Positions 10,537 through 17,158 of a stretch of DNA of 64,000 nt are shown one piece after another. The notes under the pieces are model-generated. The model had not been told where the DNA came from. It ran no database searches and saw only the letters and a program-made list of their open reading frames with translations. The position numbers were made by a program, and so were the translations under genes. The DNA is from CBDFHV01 sp965247705. GTDB lineage: Bacteria; Pseudomonadota; Alphaproteobacteria; Rhodospirillales; CAMCUA01. The stretch is from assembly GCA_965247705.1 (NCBI GenBank), contig CBDFHV010000085.1:248001-312000 (forward strand), written 5' to 3'. Position 1 is the stretch's first letter. Each line of letters opens with the position of its first letter.

Positions 10537-11327
10537 CCGTGACGCGCCGTTGCCTCCTCCTCGGCCTGTTAATCCCGGGGATCCTCGCGACGGCGATTGC
10601 GGCCACTTCGGCGGCGGAGAAACAGCGGGTGGTGACCCTGTTCGCCGCCGTCAGCACCGCCGAGGCGGTGACCGGCCTGGTCCCCCTGGCGGCCGAGCGG
10701 GGCATCGAGTTGAGCCCCGTGTTCGCGGCCAGTTCGACCCTGGCGCGCCAGATCGAGCGGGGCGCGCCCGCCGACCTCTACCTGTCGGCCAACGTCACGT
10801 GGATGGACTATCTGATCGCCCGCGGTGCCGCCCTGCCGGAGACTCGCCGCAACCTGTTGGCCAACGAACTGGTCCTGGTGGCGCCGCCGGGCAGTCCGCT
10901 CTCCTTGACCCTCTCGCCCGGCGTCTCTCTCGCGGCGGCCCTCGGCGACGGTATCCTGGCCATGGCAAATCCCGACCACGTCCCGGCGGGCATCTACGCC
11001 AAGCAAGCCCTCGAGAACCTTGGCTTTTGGGATTCCCTTGCGCCGCGGGTGGCGCGCACCGCCAACGTACGGGCCGCCCTTGCCCTCGTCGCCCGTGGCG
11101 AAGCGGCGGCGGGAATCGTCTATCGCACGGACGTCGCCCTGACGCCCCAAGTCCGCATCGTCGACACCTTTCCCGCCGGCAGTCACGAAGCCATCGTCTA
11201 TCCCCTCGCCATCGTCGCCGGTCATGACAGGCCGGCGGTGCGGACCATGCTAAAGCTCATGACCGGGCGGGCGGCACGGGCCGCGTACGAGCGCGCCGGG
11301 TTCCCCGTCGTCCCCGGTACGTCCTGA
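10533..11327 (+). CDS. modA: molybdate ABC transporter substrate-binding protein
   Basis: This is the periplasmic molybdate-binding component. A hydrophobic signal peptide (LLLGLLIPGILATAIAATSAAEKQ region) is followed by the ModA core. ASSTLARQIERGAPADLYLSAN contains ligand-contacting serines, DHVPAGIYAKQALENLG is the second ligand loop, and GIVYRTDV is conserved near the C-terminus. The start is not an ATG: TTG at 10533 overlaps the upstream stop codon as TTGA, and a GTG at 10539 and a TTG at 10518 are alternatives. It is the first gene of modABC, with modB beginning 22 bp downstream. No ModE-like site was recognised. Confidence 0.93.
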   Translation: MTVTRRCLLLGLLIPGILATAIAATSAAEKQRVVTLFAAVSTAEAVTGLVPLAAERGIELSPVFAASSTLARQIERGAPADLYLSANVTWMDYLIARGAALPETRRNLLANELVLVAPPGSPLSLTLSPGVSLAAALGDGILAMANPDHVPAGIYAKQALENLGFWDSLAPRVARTANVRAALALVARGEAAAGIVYRTDVALTPQVRIVDTFPAGSHEAIVYPLAIVAGHDRPAVRTMLKLMTGRAARAAYERAGFPVVPGTS

Positions 11328-11349
11328 AGGGACCGGCATTGAGGGTCCC

Positions 11350-12042
11350 ATGGCCGCATTGAGCCCGGCCGAAGTCGACGCGGTCCTTCTCAGCCTCCGG
11401 GTGGCGTCCTGGGCGGTGGTGTGCAGTCTGCCCTTCGGCCTGCTGATCGCCTGGCTGCTGGCCCGCCGGCGGTTTCCGGGCAAGACCCTCCTGGACGGTT
11501 TGGTCCATCTGCCGCTGATTTTGCCGCCGGTGGCCGTGGGCTATCTGCTGCTGGTGCTTCTGGGGCGGAACGGGGTAGTCGGCGCCTGGCTCCACGATGT
11601 CTTTGGAATTGCCGTTGCGTTCACCTGGAAAGGTGCGGCCGTGGCCTCGGCGGTGATGGCCTTTCCCCTGCTGGTGCGCGCCATCCGCCTGTCCCTGGAG
11701 GCGGTGGATGGGCGCCTGGAGCAGGCGGCCCGCACCCTCGGCGCCGGCCCGGTCTGGGTGTTCGTCACGGTGACCCTGCCGCTGACCGTTCCCGGCATCC
11801 TCACCGGGACCATCCTGGCCTTCGCCCGCAGCCTGGGAGAGTTCGGCGCCACCATCACCTTCGTCTCCAACATCCCGGGCGAGACCGAGACCCTTCCCCT
11901 GGCCCTCTATACCCTGACCCAGACCCCGGGCGGCGATGCCGGCGCCCTGCGTCTGATGGTGTTGGCCGTCGTGGTGGCGCTGATCGCCCTGATCGCGTCG
12001 GAATGGCTGTCGCGGCGCGTCGCCGCCCGGATCAAGGGGTAG
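11350..12042 (+). CDS. modB: molybdate ABC transporter permease
   Basis: The 230-residue inner-membrane permease has about five hydrophobic segments. The binding-protein-dependent transport (EAA) loop is QAARTLGAGPVWVFVTVTLPL, roughly residues 120-140, followed by GEFGATITFVSNIPGETETLPLALY, a ModB hallmark. It forms the membrane channel for molybdate with ModC. modC starts 4 bp after the stop, indicating a single transcript with tight coupling. Confidence 0.95.
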   Translation: MAALSPAEVDAVLLSLRVASWAVVCSLPFGLLIAWLLARRRFPGKTLLDGLVHLPLILPPVAVGYLLLVLLGRNGVVGAWLHDVFGIAVAFTWKGAAVASAVMAFPLLVRAIRLSLEAVDGRLEQAARTLGAGPVWVFVTVTLPLTVPGILTGTILAFARSLGEFGATITFVSNIPGETETLPLALYTLTQTPGGDAGALRLMVLAVVVALIALIASEWLSRRVAARIKG

Positions 12043-12046
12043 CGCC

Positions 12047-13162
12047 GTGGCCGTCATCGAGGTCGCCGTCGACACACGGGTAGGCGATTTCCACCTGTCG
12101 GCCCGGTTCGAGTCCGGCGCCGGCCTCACCGCGCTCTTCGGCCGTTCGGGTGCCGGAAAGACCATGCTGGTGGACTGCCTGGCCGGCCTCAGGCGGCCGG
12201 ACTCCGGGCGGATCGCGGTGAACGGCCAAGTGCTGTTCGATTCCCAGAACCGTATCGACCTGCCGCCCGAAAGGCGCCGCCTGGGCTATGTGTTTCAGGA
12301 TGCCCGCCTGTTTCCGCACCTGAGCGTTCGCGGCAACCTCACGTACGGCCTGTCCCGGGTTCCCACGAACGAGCGGCATCACGACCTGGAGCCGGTGGCC
12401 GACCTGCTGGACATCCGGCCCCTGTTGAATCGGCGGCCCGGATCCCTGTCGGGCGGCGAGCAACAGCGGGTGGCCATCGGGCGGGCGGTGCTGGCGAGCC
12501 CTCGGCTGCTGCTGATGGACGAGCCCCTGGCCTCCCTCGACGGGGCCCGCAAGGCCGAGATCCTGCCCTTCATCGAACGCCTGCGCGATCAATTGCGCAT
12601 CCCCATCGTCTACGTCAGTCACGCGGTCGAGGAAGTGATCCGCCTCGCCGACACCATCGTGCTGGTGGACGGCGGCCAGGTGATCGCCACCGGCGGCGTG
12701 GAGGAGACCATGAGCCGCCTCGACCTGAGGCCGCTCACGGGCCGCTTCGACGCCGGCGCGGTCCTGACGGTCACGGTGACCGGTCAGGACAAGACCTTCG
12801 GCCTGACCGACCTCACCGTGGCCAGCCATCGTCTGCGGGTCCCCTGGCTCGACCTGCCCCTGGGCACCCGGCTGCGCCTGCGCATTCGCGCCCGCGACGT
12901 GGCTATCAGCCTGGAACGGCCGAAGCGGATGAGCGTGCTCAACGTCCTCGAAGGACGGGTGGCGGAAATCGAGACCGGCGAAGCGCCCCAGGTGGACGTG
13001 CGCCTCGACGTGGGCGCCCCCTTGATCGCGCGCATCACCCGCAAATCCCTGGTCGAACTCGACCTATCGCCCGGCACGCCGGTCTTCGCCCTGGTCAAGG
13101 CCATCGCCATCGACCGCCACGCCCTGGGACGGGGCGGTGGCACTTGGCGGGAGGCGTGGTAG
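12047..13162 (+). CDS. modC: molybdate ABC transporter ATP-binding protein
   Basis: The 371-residue ATPase energises molybdate import. Walker A is FGRSGAGKTMLV near residue 32, the signature is LSGGEQQRVAIGRAV, and Walker B is LLLMDEPLASLD. The C-terminal third is a TOBE/MOP-type domain (MSVLNVLEGRVAEIETGEAPQ and following), which binds molybdate in ModC proteins. The gene starts with GTG at 12047, 4 bp after modB. Downstream lies the toxin-antitoxin region. Confidence 0.95.
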   Translation: MAVIEVAVDTRVGDFHLSARFESGAGLTALFGRSGAGKTMLVDCLAGLRRPDSGRIAVNGQVLFDSQNRIDLPPERRRLGYVFQDARLFPHLSVRGNLTYGLSRVPTNERHHDLEPVADLLDIRPLLNRRPGSLSGGEQQRVAIGRAVLASPRLLLMDEPLASLDGARKAEILPFIERLRDQLRIPIVYVSHAVEEVIRLADTIVLVDGGQVIATGGVEETMSRLDLRPLTGRFDAGAVLTVTVTGQDKTFGLTDLTVASHRLRVPWLDLPLGTRLRLRIRARDVAISLERPKRMSVLNVLEGRVAEIETGEAPQVDVRLDVGAPLIARITRKSLVELDLSPGTPVFALVKAIAIDRHALGRGGGTWREAW

Positions 13163-13185
13163 GCCTACACCAAGGGAACTTGGCA

Positions 13186-13288
13186 TCAACCTCCCTGTTG
13201 GGGACGCCTCAGGCCCCCGGGGAGTCGGGTCACAATGTCCGTGAGCGTGCGTGCGATCTGCGACTGGGTGAGACACCGGGCGCCGCTG
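13186..13288 (-). pseudogene. Detached duplicate of the 3' end of the receiver/pentapeptide gene
   Basis: Positions 13193-13288 match 14024-14119, the 3' end of the pentapeptide-repeat gene, without gaps at 79 of 96 bases. The leftward translation reads CLTQSQIARTLTDIVTRLPG and ends GGLRRPQQGG, against GLTQTQIARTLTDSATRLPG and GGLRRPQQGN in the intact gene. It has no start or upstream part of its own. The 18% divergence shows the duplication is old. It forms one of two direct repeats bracketing higBA. Confidence 0.8.
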
Positions 13289-13318
13289 TTACACAGCATC
13301 CCATATCCTTCCTTCTCG

Positions 13319-13603
13319 TCAGCCCATCTCAGGCATCGGGGCGACGGAAATCTCCCCTGCCCGGGCCCTGATCTGGGCAAGGTCGTAGTTCATTTGCAGG
13401 GTCATCCAGCCGTCGGCCGTCCCCCATCCCATCTTTTCAAATCGGAGCGCCATTTCTGGCGATATGGATGATTTTTCATTGACGACATTGTTGAGTGCCT
13501 GGCGCGATACGCCCAAGTGTTGGGCGGCATCGGTCACGCTCAGGCTAAGCGGCTCCAGGCATGTGAGGCGAACGTTGCGGCCGGGATGCGGCGGCTTTTT
13601 CAT
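13319..13603 (-). CDS. higA: HigA-family antitoxin (XRE-type)
   Basis: The 94-residue antitoxin has a helix-turn-helix of the HigA addiction-module family: SVTDAAQHLGVSRQALNNVVNEKSS, about residues 22-46, followed by ISPEMALRFEKMGWGTADGWMTLQ. It should neutralise the upstream toxin and repress the pair's promoter. The N-terminus KKPPHPGRNVR is typical. The ATG at 13603 is used here; a TTG at 13609 with AGGAG six bases before it is an alternative start. It lies downstream of the toxin gene with a short gap, the usual order for higBA. Confidence 0.92.
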   Translation of the reverse strand: MKKPPHPGRNVRLTCLEPLSLSVTDAAQHLGVSRQALNNVVNEKSSISPEMALRFEKMGWGTADGWMTLQMNYDLAQIRARAGEISVAPMPEMG

Positions 13604-13624
13604 CGGCAATTCAGACTCCTTTCC

Positions 13625-13903
13625 TTAATGGCAATCGACCAAATCGACATCGATAGCGTCTCCGCCCTTGAATCGAAAAGTGATCCTCCAATTGCCGGAG
13701 ACGTCTACGGCATAAGATTCTTTTCGGTCGCCGGAGAGCCGGTGAAGCCGATAGCCGGGGCGTCTCATGTGTTCAATCGTCGAGGAGGCGTCCAGGTCCG
13801 CTAGAATCACCTCGATCTTGTCAACGTGGTTTGGATTCACCTGGCTCCGATCCCCACGCTCATACAGTCGCTTCAATCCGCGATTGCGGAAGCCTCGTAT
13901 CAT
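13625..13903 (-). CDS. higB: HigB/RelE-family toxin
   Basis: The 92-residue protein is a small RelE-superfamily ribonuclease toxin predicted to cleave mRNA on the ribosome. It contains the family features KIEVILADLDASSTIEHM, then GYRLHRLSGDRKESYAVDV and the C-terminal GNWRITFRFKGGDAIDVDLVD, with the conserved WRI(T/C)F core. The ATG at 13903 (MIRGFRNRG) matches the family start. A longer frame to 13924 would run through the promoter's -10 region. The start codon lies at about the predicted transcription start, so the message may be leaderless. higA follows after about 20 bp. Confidence 0.92.
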   Translation of the reverse strand: MIRGFRNRGLKRLYERGDRSQVNPNHVDKIEVILADLDASSTIEHMRRPGYRLHRLSGDRKESYAVDVSGNWRITFRFKGGDAIDVDLVDCH

Positions 13904-13909
13904 CGGATA

Positions 13910-13938
13910 TCTATATATTGACAATTGTCACTTGTCAA
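13910..13938 (-). promoter_or_regulatory. higBA promoter with embedded palindromic operator
   Basis: Read leftward, TTGACA at 13938-13933 is separated by 17 bp from TATAGA at 13915-13910, a near-consensus sigma-70 promoter. Its spacer contains the perfect 12-bp palindrome TGACAATTGTCA at 13919-13930, where a HigA dimer would block RNA polymerase. Transcription would begin at about 13903, the first base of the toxin ATG. The AT-rich composition stands out against the GC-rich surroundings. Confidence 0.78.
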
Positions 13939-14016
13939 TCGATACGCATTCTTTCCAATAATTTGAGGTGCAATGGATTTACCCTCCGGGATTCGCCAAT
14001 GCTCCTTGGCATGTGC

Positions 14017-15435
14017 TCAGTTGCCCTGTTGGGGGCGCCGCAACCCTCCCGGCAGCCGGGTCGCGGAGTCGGTGAGCGTGCGCGCGATCTGCGTCTGGGT
14101 GAGGCCCCGGGCGCCGCTGAGGTCGGCTCCCGCAAGATTGGTGCTTAGCAAGTTGGCGCCCGACAAATCGCTTTCGCCCATGATGGCGCCGGTCAGGGTG
14201 GCTCCCGCCAGGTCGCAGCCCCTCAGGTTCGCCCCTTCCAGGTTGGTGCGGCTGAGGTCCGCGTGGCGAAGCCGGGCCACGCCCAGGTTGCCGTTGGTCA
14301 CATTGGCGTTGCACAGTCGGGCACGCCGCAGATCGGCGCCCTGAAAGTTCACGTCCCGGCAATCCGCATCGGACAGGTCGGCGCCCTGCAGCACTGCGCT
14401 GGACAGATTGGCCGCCTCCAGGGACACGCCATGGAGGTCCGCGTCCACGAACTCCGCCCGGGTGCCCGCCTTGCCGCCGCTGCTGAGCCACTCGGCGTGG
14501 GCCTTCAAGTCGGGCGTCAGGTCACGGGGCGTGTCCTTCGCCGCCGGCGCGGCGGAAGGCGCACTTTCGCCAAGCGCTTCCTGCCAGTCCTCGGCCTCGT
14601 GTCGCTTGGGCTTTTGGTCCCGGCGGGCCAGGTCGACATCCCCGTCGTCCCGCCGCTGCTTCCCGGTTTCGGGCTCGTCCGTGGGATCGTCCTGCCACTC
14701 GCGCGCCTTCTTGCGCGGCGCCTGCCGCTCCGGCTTGACCGCCTGGGGCTGGGGCTCCGGGGCGGGCTGAGGTTCCGGGGGCGCCGGCGCGGGACCTCGC
14801 TGGGGTGCGGGTTTGGGCGTTGGCGCTTCGGCGGCGGGCTGCCGCCGGGGGAGCACGGCCGCGGGCGCGGGCCGCGCCGCCTTGGGTGGCGTCGCGGGTT
14901 CAATCGGCGCCTTGGCCGCGGCCGATGGCTCGGCTGGCGTCTTGGTTGGCGCGGTCGCGCCGGCGGGCACCGGTTTGGCGGCGGGCGGATCCTGGGGCGG
15001 CGTGGACTCCACGCGGCGCGCAGCCTGGATCGCCCGTTTCCGGGTCACCAGGGCCGCCGCCACCTGGCGCAGGAATTCTCGCGCGTCCTCGGACTTCCGA
15101 AGGACCCCGTCGGCCCCGGCTTCCAGCGCTGCCTTGAGCGTTGCCCGATCGACTTCTTGCGCCGTTATCAGGACGGGGACGTTGACGCCCGCGTGGTTTT
15201 GGGGGTCGCGCAGCCAGCGCACGAAATCGATTCCGCTCATGCCGGGAAGCCGCACGTCGGCCACCACCAGGTCTGCCTGGTCCTTGCGAAGGACCTGCAG
15301 GGCCTGGCTCGCCGACGGCACGATCGTCACCTGGGGAACCCGGACACGGGCAAGAGTCTTGCGCGCCCAATCGGCGTAGGCCCGATCCCCATCGACGATC
15401 AGGAAGCGAAGTTGGCTCCAATCCATGGCGGCCAT
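14017..15435 (-). CDS. Response-regulator receiver fused to a pentapeptide-repeat domain
   Basis: The 472-residue protein has three parts. Residues 1-125 are a receiver domain with the acidic pocket in LIVDGD, the phospho-acceptor aspartate in VVADVRLPGMSG and the late lysine in LRKSED. Residues about 135-300 form a Pro/Ala-rich and then charged low-complexity linker. Residues about 325-440 form a right-handed pentapeptide-repeat helix (LEAANLSSAVLQGADLSDAD and similar A(D/N)LxX repeats). The C-terminal tail carries the LTQTQIARTLTD motif. A GGAGG site precedes the ATG at 15435. No histidine kinase is adjacent. Pentapeptide domains act in protein binding or DNA mimicry; the output here is unknown. 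Its 3' end is duplicated beyond higBA. Confidence 0.88.
   Translation of the reverse strand: MAAMDWSQLRFLIVDGDRAYADWARKTLARVRVPQVTIVPSASQALQVLRKDQADLVVADVRLPGMSGIDFVRWLRDPQNHAGVNVPVLITAQEVDRATLKAALEAGADGVLRKSEDAREFLRQVAAALVTRKRAIQAARRVESTPPQDPPAAKPVPAGATAPTKTPAEPSAAAKAPIEPATPPKAARPAPAAVLPRRQPAAEAPTPKPAPQRGPAPAPPEPQPAPEPQPQAVKPERQAPRKKAREWQDDPTDEPETGKQRRDDGDVDLARRDQKPKRHEAEDWQEALGESAPSAAPAAKDTPRDLTPDLKAHAEWLSSGGKAGTRAEFVDADLHGVSLEAANLSSAVLQGADLSDADCRDVNFQGADLRRARLCNANVTNGNLGVARLRHADLSRTNLEGANLRGCDLAGATLTGAIMGESDLSGANLLSTNLAGADLSGARGLTQTQIARTLTDSATRLPGGLRRPQQGN
14024..14119. repeat. 96-bp direct repeat flanking higBA (right copy, inside the pentapeptide gene)
   Basis: This segment at the 3' end of the receiver/pentapeptide gene aligns without gaps to 13193-13288 with 17 mismatches in 96 positions. 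Between the copies lie the toxin-antitoxin genes and their promoter. The arrangement resembles insertion into a gene end that regenerated the coding sequence, but the divergence means any original boundary is blurred. Confidence 0.8.
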
Positions 15436-15482
15436 GGGATCCTCCGTTAGGGGGAAACCTACAACGCCCGGAACGGATGACC

Positions 15483-15510
15483 AAAAAAAAGGGCCGCGCG
15501 AGCGCGGCCC
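15483..15510 (-). terminator. Intrinsic terminator in the leader of the receiver/pentapeptide gene
   Basis: Read leftward, this is GGGCCGCG, a four-base loop, CGCGGCCC, then eight T residues: a textbook intrinsic terminator. It sits 48 bp upstream of the ATG at 15435 and points the same way as that gene. No leftward protein gene lies before it. A second hairpin, an 8-bp perfect stem at 15567-15586 (cctgtgac/gtcacagg), lies further upstream. Either a short leftward RNA ends here or the gene is controlled by attenuation. Confidence 0.8.
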
Positions 15511-15698
15511 AAGTCAGGTCTTGAGGGAGGATACAAAAAGGAATGTAGTCGATTCGCCGATCGGGGCCTGTGACGACGGTCACAGGTTTCTCGGGGAATC
15601 GGTCGACACCATCGAGTTTCCCATCCCGGTCCGTCATCGATAGAATTCCGTGGATTCGGGAGATCGGACTCAAATCGGACGGACACACGGGAACCGCC

Positions 15699-16100
15699 AT
15701 GGACGACACCATCATCCCTCATGTGGTCAAGGACCAGGAGATCCACGCGCTGCGCGCGGCGAACACCGCCTTCGAAGCCGCCCAGCACATGGAAAAATAC
15801 AATCTGGCCGCTATTGTCGTGGTCAACGATCGGGGAACCCTTGTCGGCATCGCAACCGAACGGGACATCACGCGACGCATTGTCGCCGCCGACCGCGACC
15901 CGAAGCAGACCTCGGTGGCGGAGTTTATGACGCCCAATCCGGACACGCTGCGGCCCTCGGACACGGCGAAGGAAGCGCTTCGGCGCATGCAGGCCGGTCG
16001 CTATCGCCATCTGCCCGTGGTAGACCACGGCAATGTGGTGGGCATGGTTTCCATGCGCGACCTCTACGAGACCATATATCGGGCTGTGGTCAAAAACTGA
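15699..16100 (+). CDS. CBS-domain pair protein
   Basis: The 133-residue protein consists almost entirely of two CBS motifs, forming one Bateman module. The first is AAQHMEKYNLAAIVVVNDRG with GIATERDITRRIV, and the second is DTAKEALRRMQAGRYRHLPV with GNVVGMVSMRDLY. Such stand-alone modules usually bind adenine nucleotides and act as energy or ionic sensors. The open frame continues upstream, but the ATG at 15699 (MDDTIIPHVV) gives the natural length. The TerB-like gene starts 22 bp after the stop, so the two are probably cotranscribed. Confidence 0.88.
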   Translation: MDDTIIPHVVKDQEIHALRAANTAFEAAQHMEKYNLAAIVVVNDRGTLVGIATERDITRRIVAADRDPKQTSVAEFMTPNPDTLRPSDTAKEALRRMQAGRYRHLPVVDHGNVVGMVSMRDLYETIYRAVVKN

Positions 16101-16122
16101 GGTCCCGGAGAGGCACTCCATC

Positions 16123-16539
16123 ATGTTTCTAGGCATGTTGAACGGCTATCAGCAGAACGCCTTCCTGGCCCTGGCCCAGCGCGTGGTCATGGCCGACGGC
16201 GTCATCGACCCGGCGGAAGCGGCCCTGCTGGAAATCCGCATGGCGGAGATGGGGGGCCAAACGGCGTCGCCGCCTTCCGAGATTTACGAAATGCCCAACC
16301 TCGGCCTCTTCGACAACCATCAATCCCGGTCCATTGTCCTGATGGAGCTGTACGTCCTGGCTTATTCGGACAGCAGCCTGCATCCGGAAGAGATTCCCAT
16401 CCTGGAGGAACTGGAAGAGATTTTCCGGTTTTCGAAGGAGGAGATCGCGGCCATGCGCGACTGGGCGCGTGGTCAGACACCGTTCAGCCTGAGCGGCTGG
16501 GAGATCATCAAGGAACGGAAAGTGAATCCGCCCTGCTGA
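16123..16539 (+). CDS. TerB-like (tellurite-resistance-like) domain protein
   Basis: The 138-residue helical protein resembles the TerB/DjlA-N domain family. VVMADGVIDPAEAALLEIRMAEMG has the acidic helix-loop pattern, repeated as AYSDSSLHPEEIPILEELEEIF. In TerB the two acidic turns bind divalent cations. No other ter genes are present, so tellurite resistance should not be assumed. The ATG at 16123 is the first that fits the domain. It follows the CBS gene closely. Confidence 0.65.
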   Translation: MFLGMLNGYQQNAFLALAQRVVMADGVIDPAEAALLEIRMAEMGGQTASPPSEIYEMPNLGLFDNHQSRSIVLMELYVLAYSDSSLHPEEIPILEELEEIFRFSKEEIAAMRDWARGQTPFSLSGWEIIKERKVNPPC

Positions 16540-16669
16540 CGTGAAAATTGCCGTTCCCTTCGGCACTTGCCTACATTTTGGGCGGCAGCGCCCTACCTCT
16601 CCGCCCCGCCTCGCCGGGCACGTTCCGAATAGTGTAACTATTTCAACGAACTGCGTCTAAAGCTACGGT

Positions 16670-16684
16670 TGGCACGCTCCGTGC
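16670..16684 (+). promoter_or_regulatory. Sigma-54 promoter of glnBA
   Basis: The sequence TGGCACG-ctcc-GTGC at 16670-16684 matches the -24/-12 consensus TGGCACG-N4-TTGC with one mismatch and exact spacing. It lies about 85 bp upstream of glnB. glnB and glnA in alphaproteobacteria are commonly activated by NtrC from such promoters under nitrogen limitation. A clear NtrC dyad was not identified upstream by eye. Confidence 0.82.
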
Positions 16685-16768
16685 TTTCTAATTCCCAAGA
16701 TACGCTTCGCCGCACGACGGCAAAGCGTCGTCCCGCCGCACCTTCAATCCAACAGCCCGGACCTCGTC

Positions 16769-17107
16769 ATGAAAAAGATCGAAGCCATCATCAAGCCGTT
16801 CAAGCTGGATGACGTGAAGGACGCCCTTGGGGAAGTGGGCTTGCAGGGGATCACGGTCCTGGAGGCCAGGGGCTTCGGTCGCCAGAAGGGCCATACCGAG
16901 CTGTATCGCGGCGCCGAATACGTGGTCGACTTCCTGCCCAAGGTGAAGATCGAGGTGGTGCTGGAAGACGACCAGGTGGAACGGGCCATCGAAGCCATAC
17001 AGCAGGCCGCCCACACGGGCCGGATCGGGGATGGAAAGATCTTCGTCACACCCGTGGAGGAAGCGATTCGAATCCGGACCGGCGAACGCGGCCCCGATGC
17101 CATCTGA
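16769..17107 (+). CDS. glnB: Nitrogen regulatory protein P-II
   Basis: This 112-residue PII signal protein is complete. It begins MKKIEAIIKPFKLDDVKDAL. The T-loop GHTELYRGAEYVVDFLPK has the uridylylation tyrosine in LYRGAEY, and the C-terminal TGRIGDGKIFVTPVEEAIRIRTGE is the second PII signature. It senses 2-oxoglutarate and ATP/ADP and controls GlnE, NtrB and others. It lies directly before glnA, the typical alphaproteobacterial glnBA operon, behind the sigma-54 promoter. Confidence 0.96.
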   Translation: MKKIEAIIKPFKLDDVKDALGEVGLQGITVLEARGFGRQKGHTELYRGAEYVVDFLPKVKIEVVLEDDQVERAIEAIQQAAHTGRIGDGKIFVTPVEEAIRIRTGERGPDAI

Positions 17108-17158
17108 TACCGCCTTTCCTGCCCTGCCCCTCACCGTCATCAAAGGAGGAACAATCCC

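Noticed and set aside
16123..16539. Tellurite-resistance operon
   Set aside because: A lone TerB-like gene without other ter genes does not support that function.
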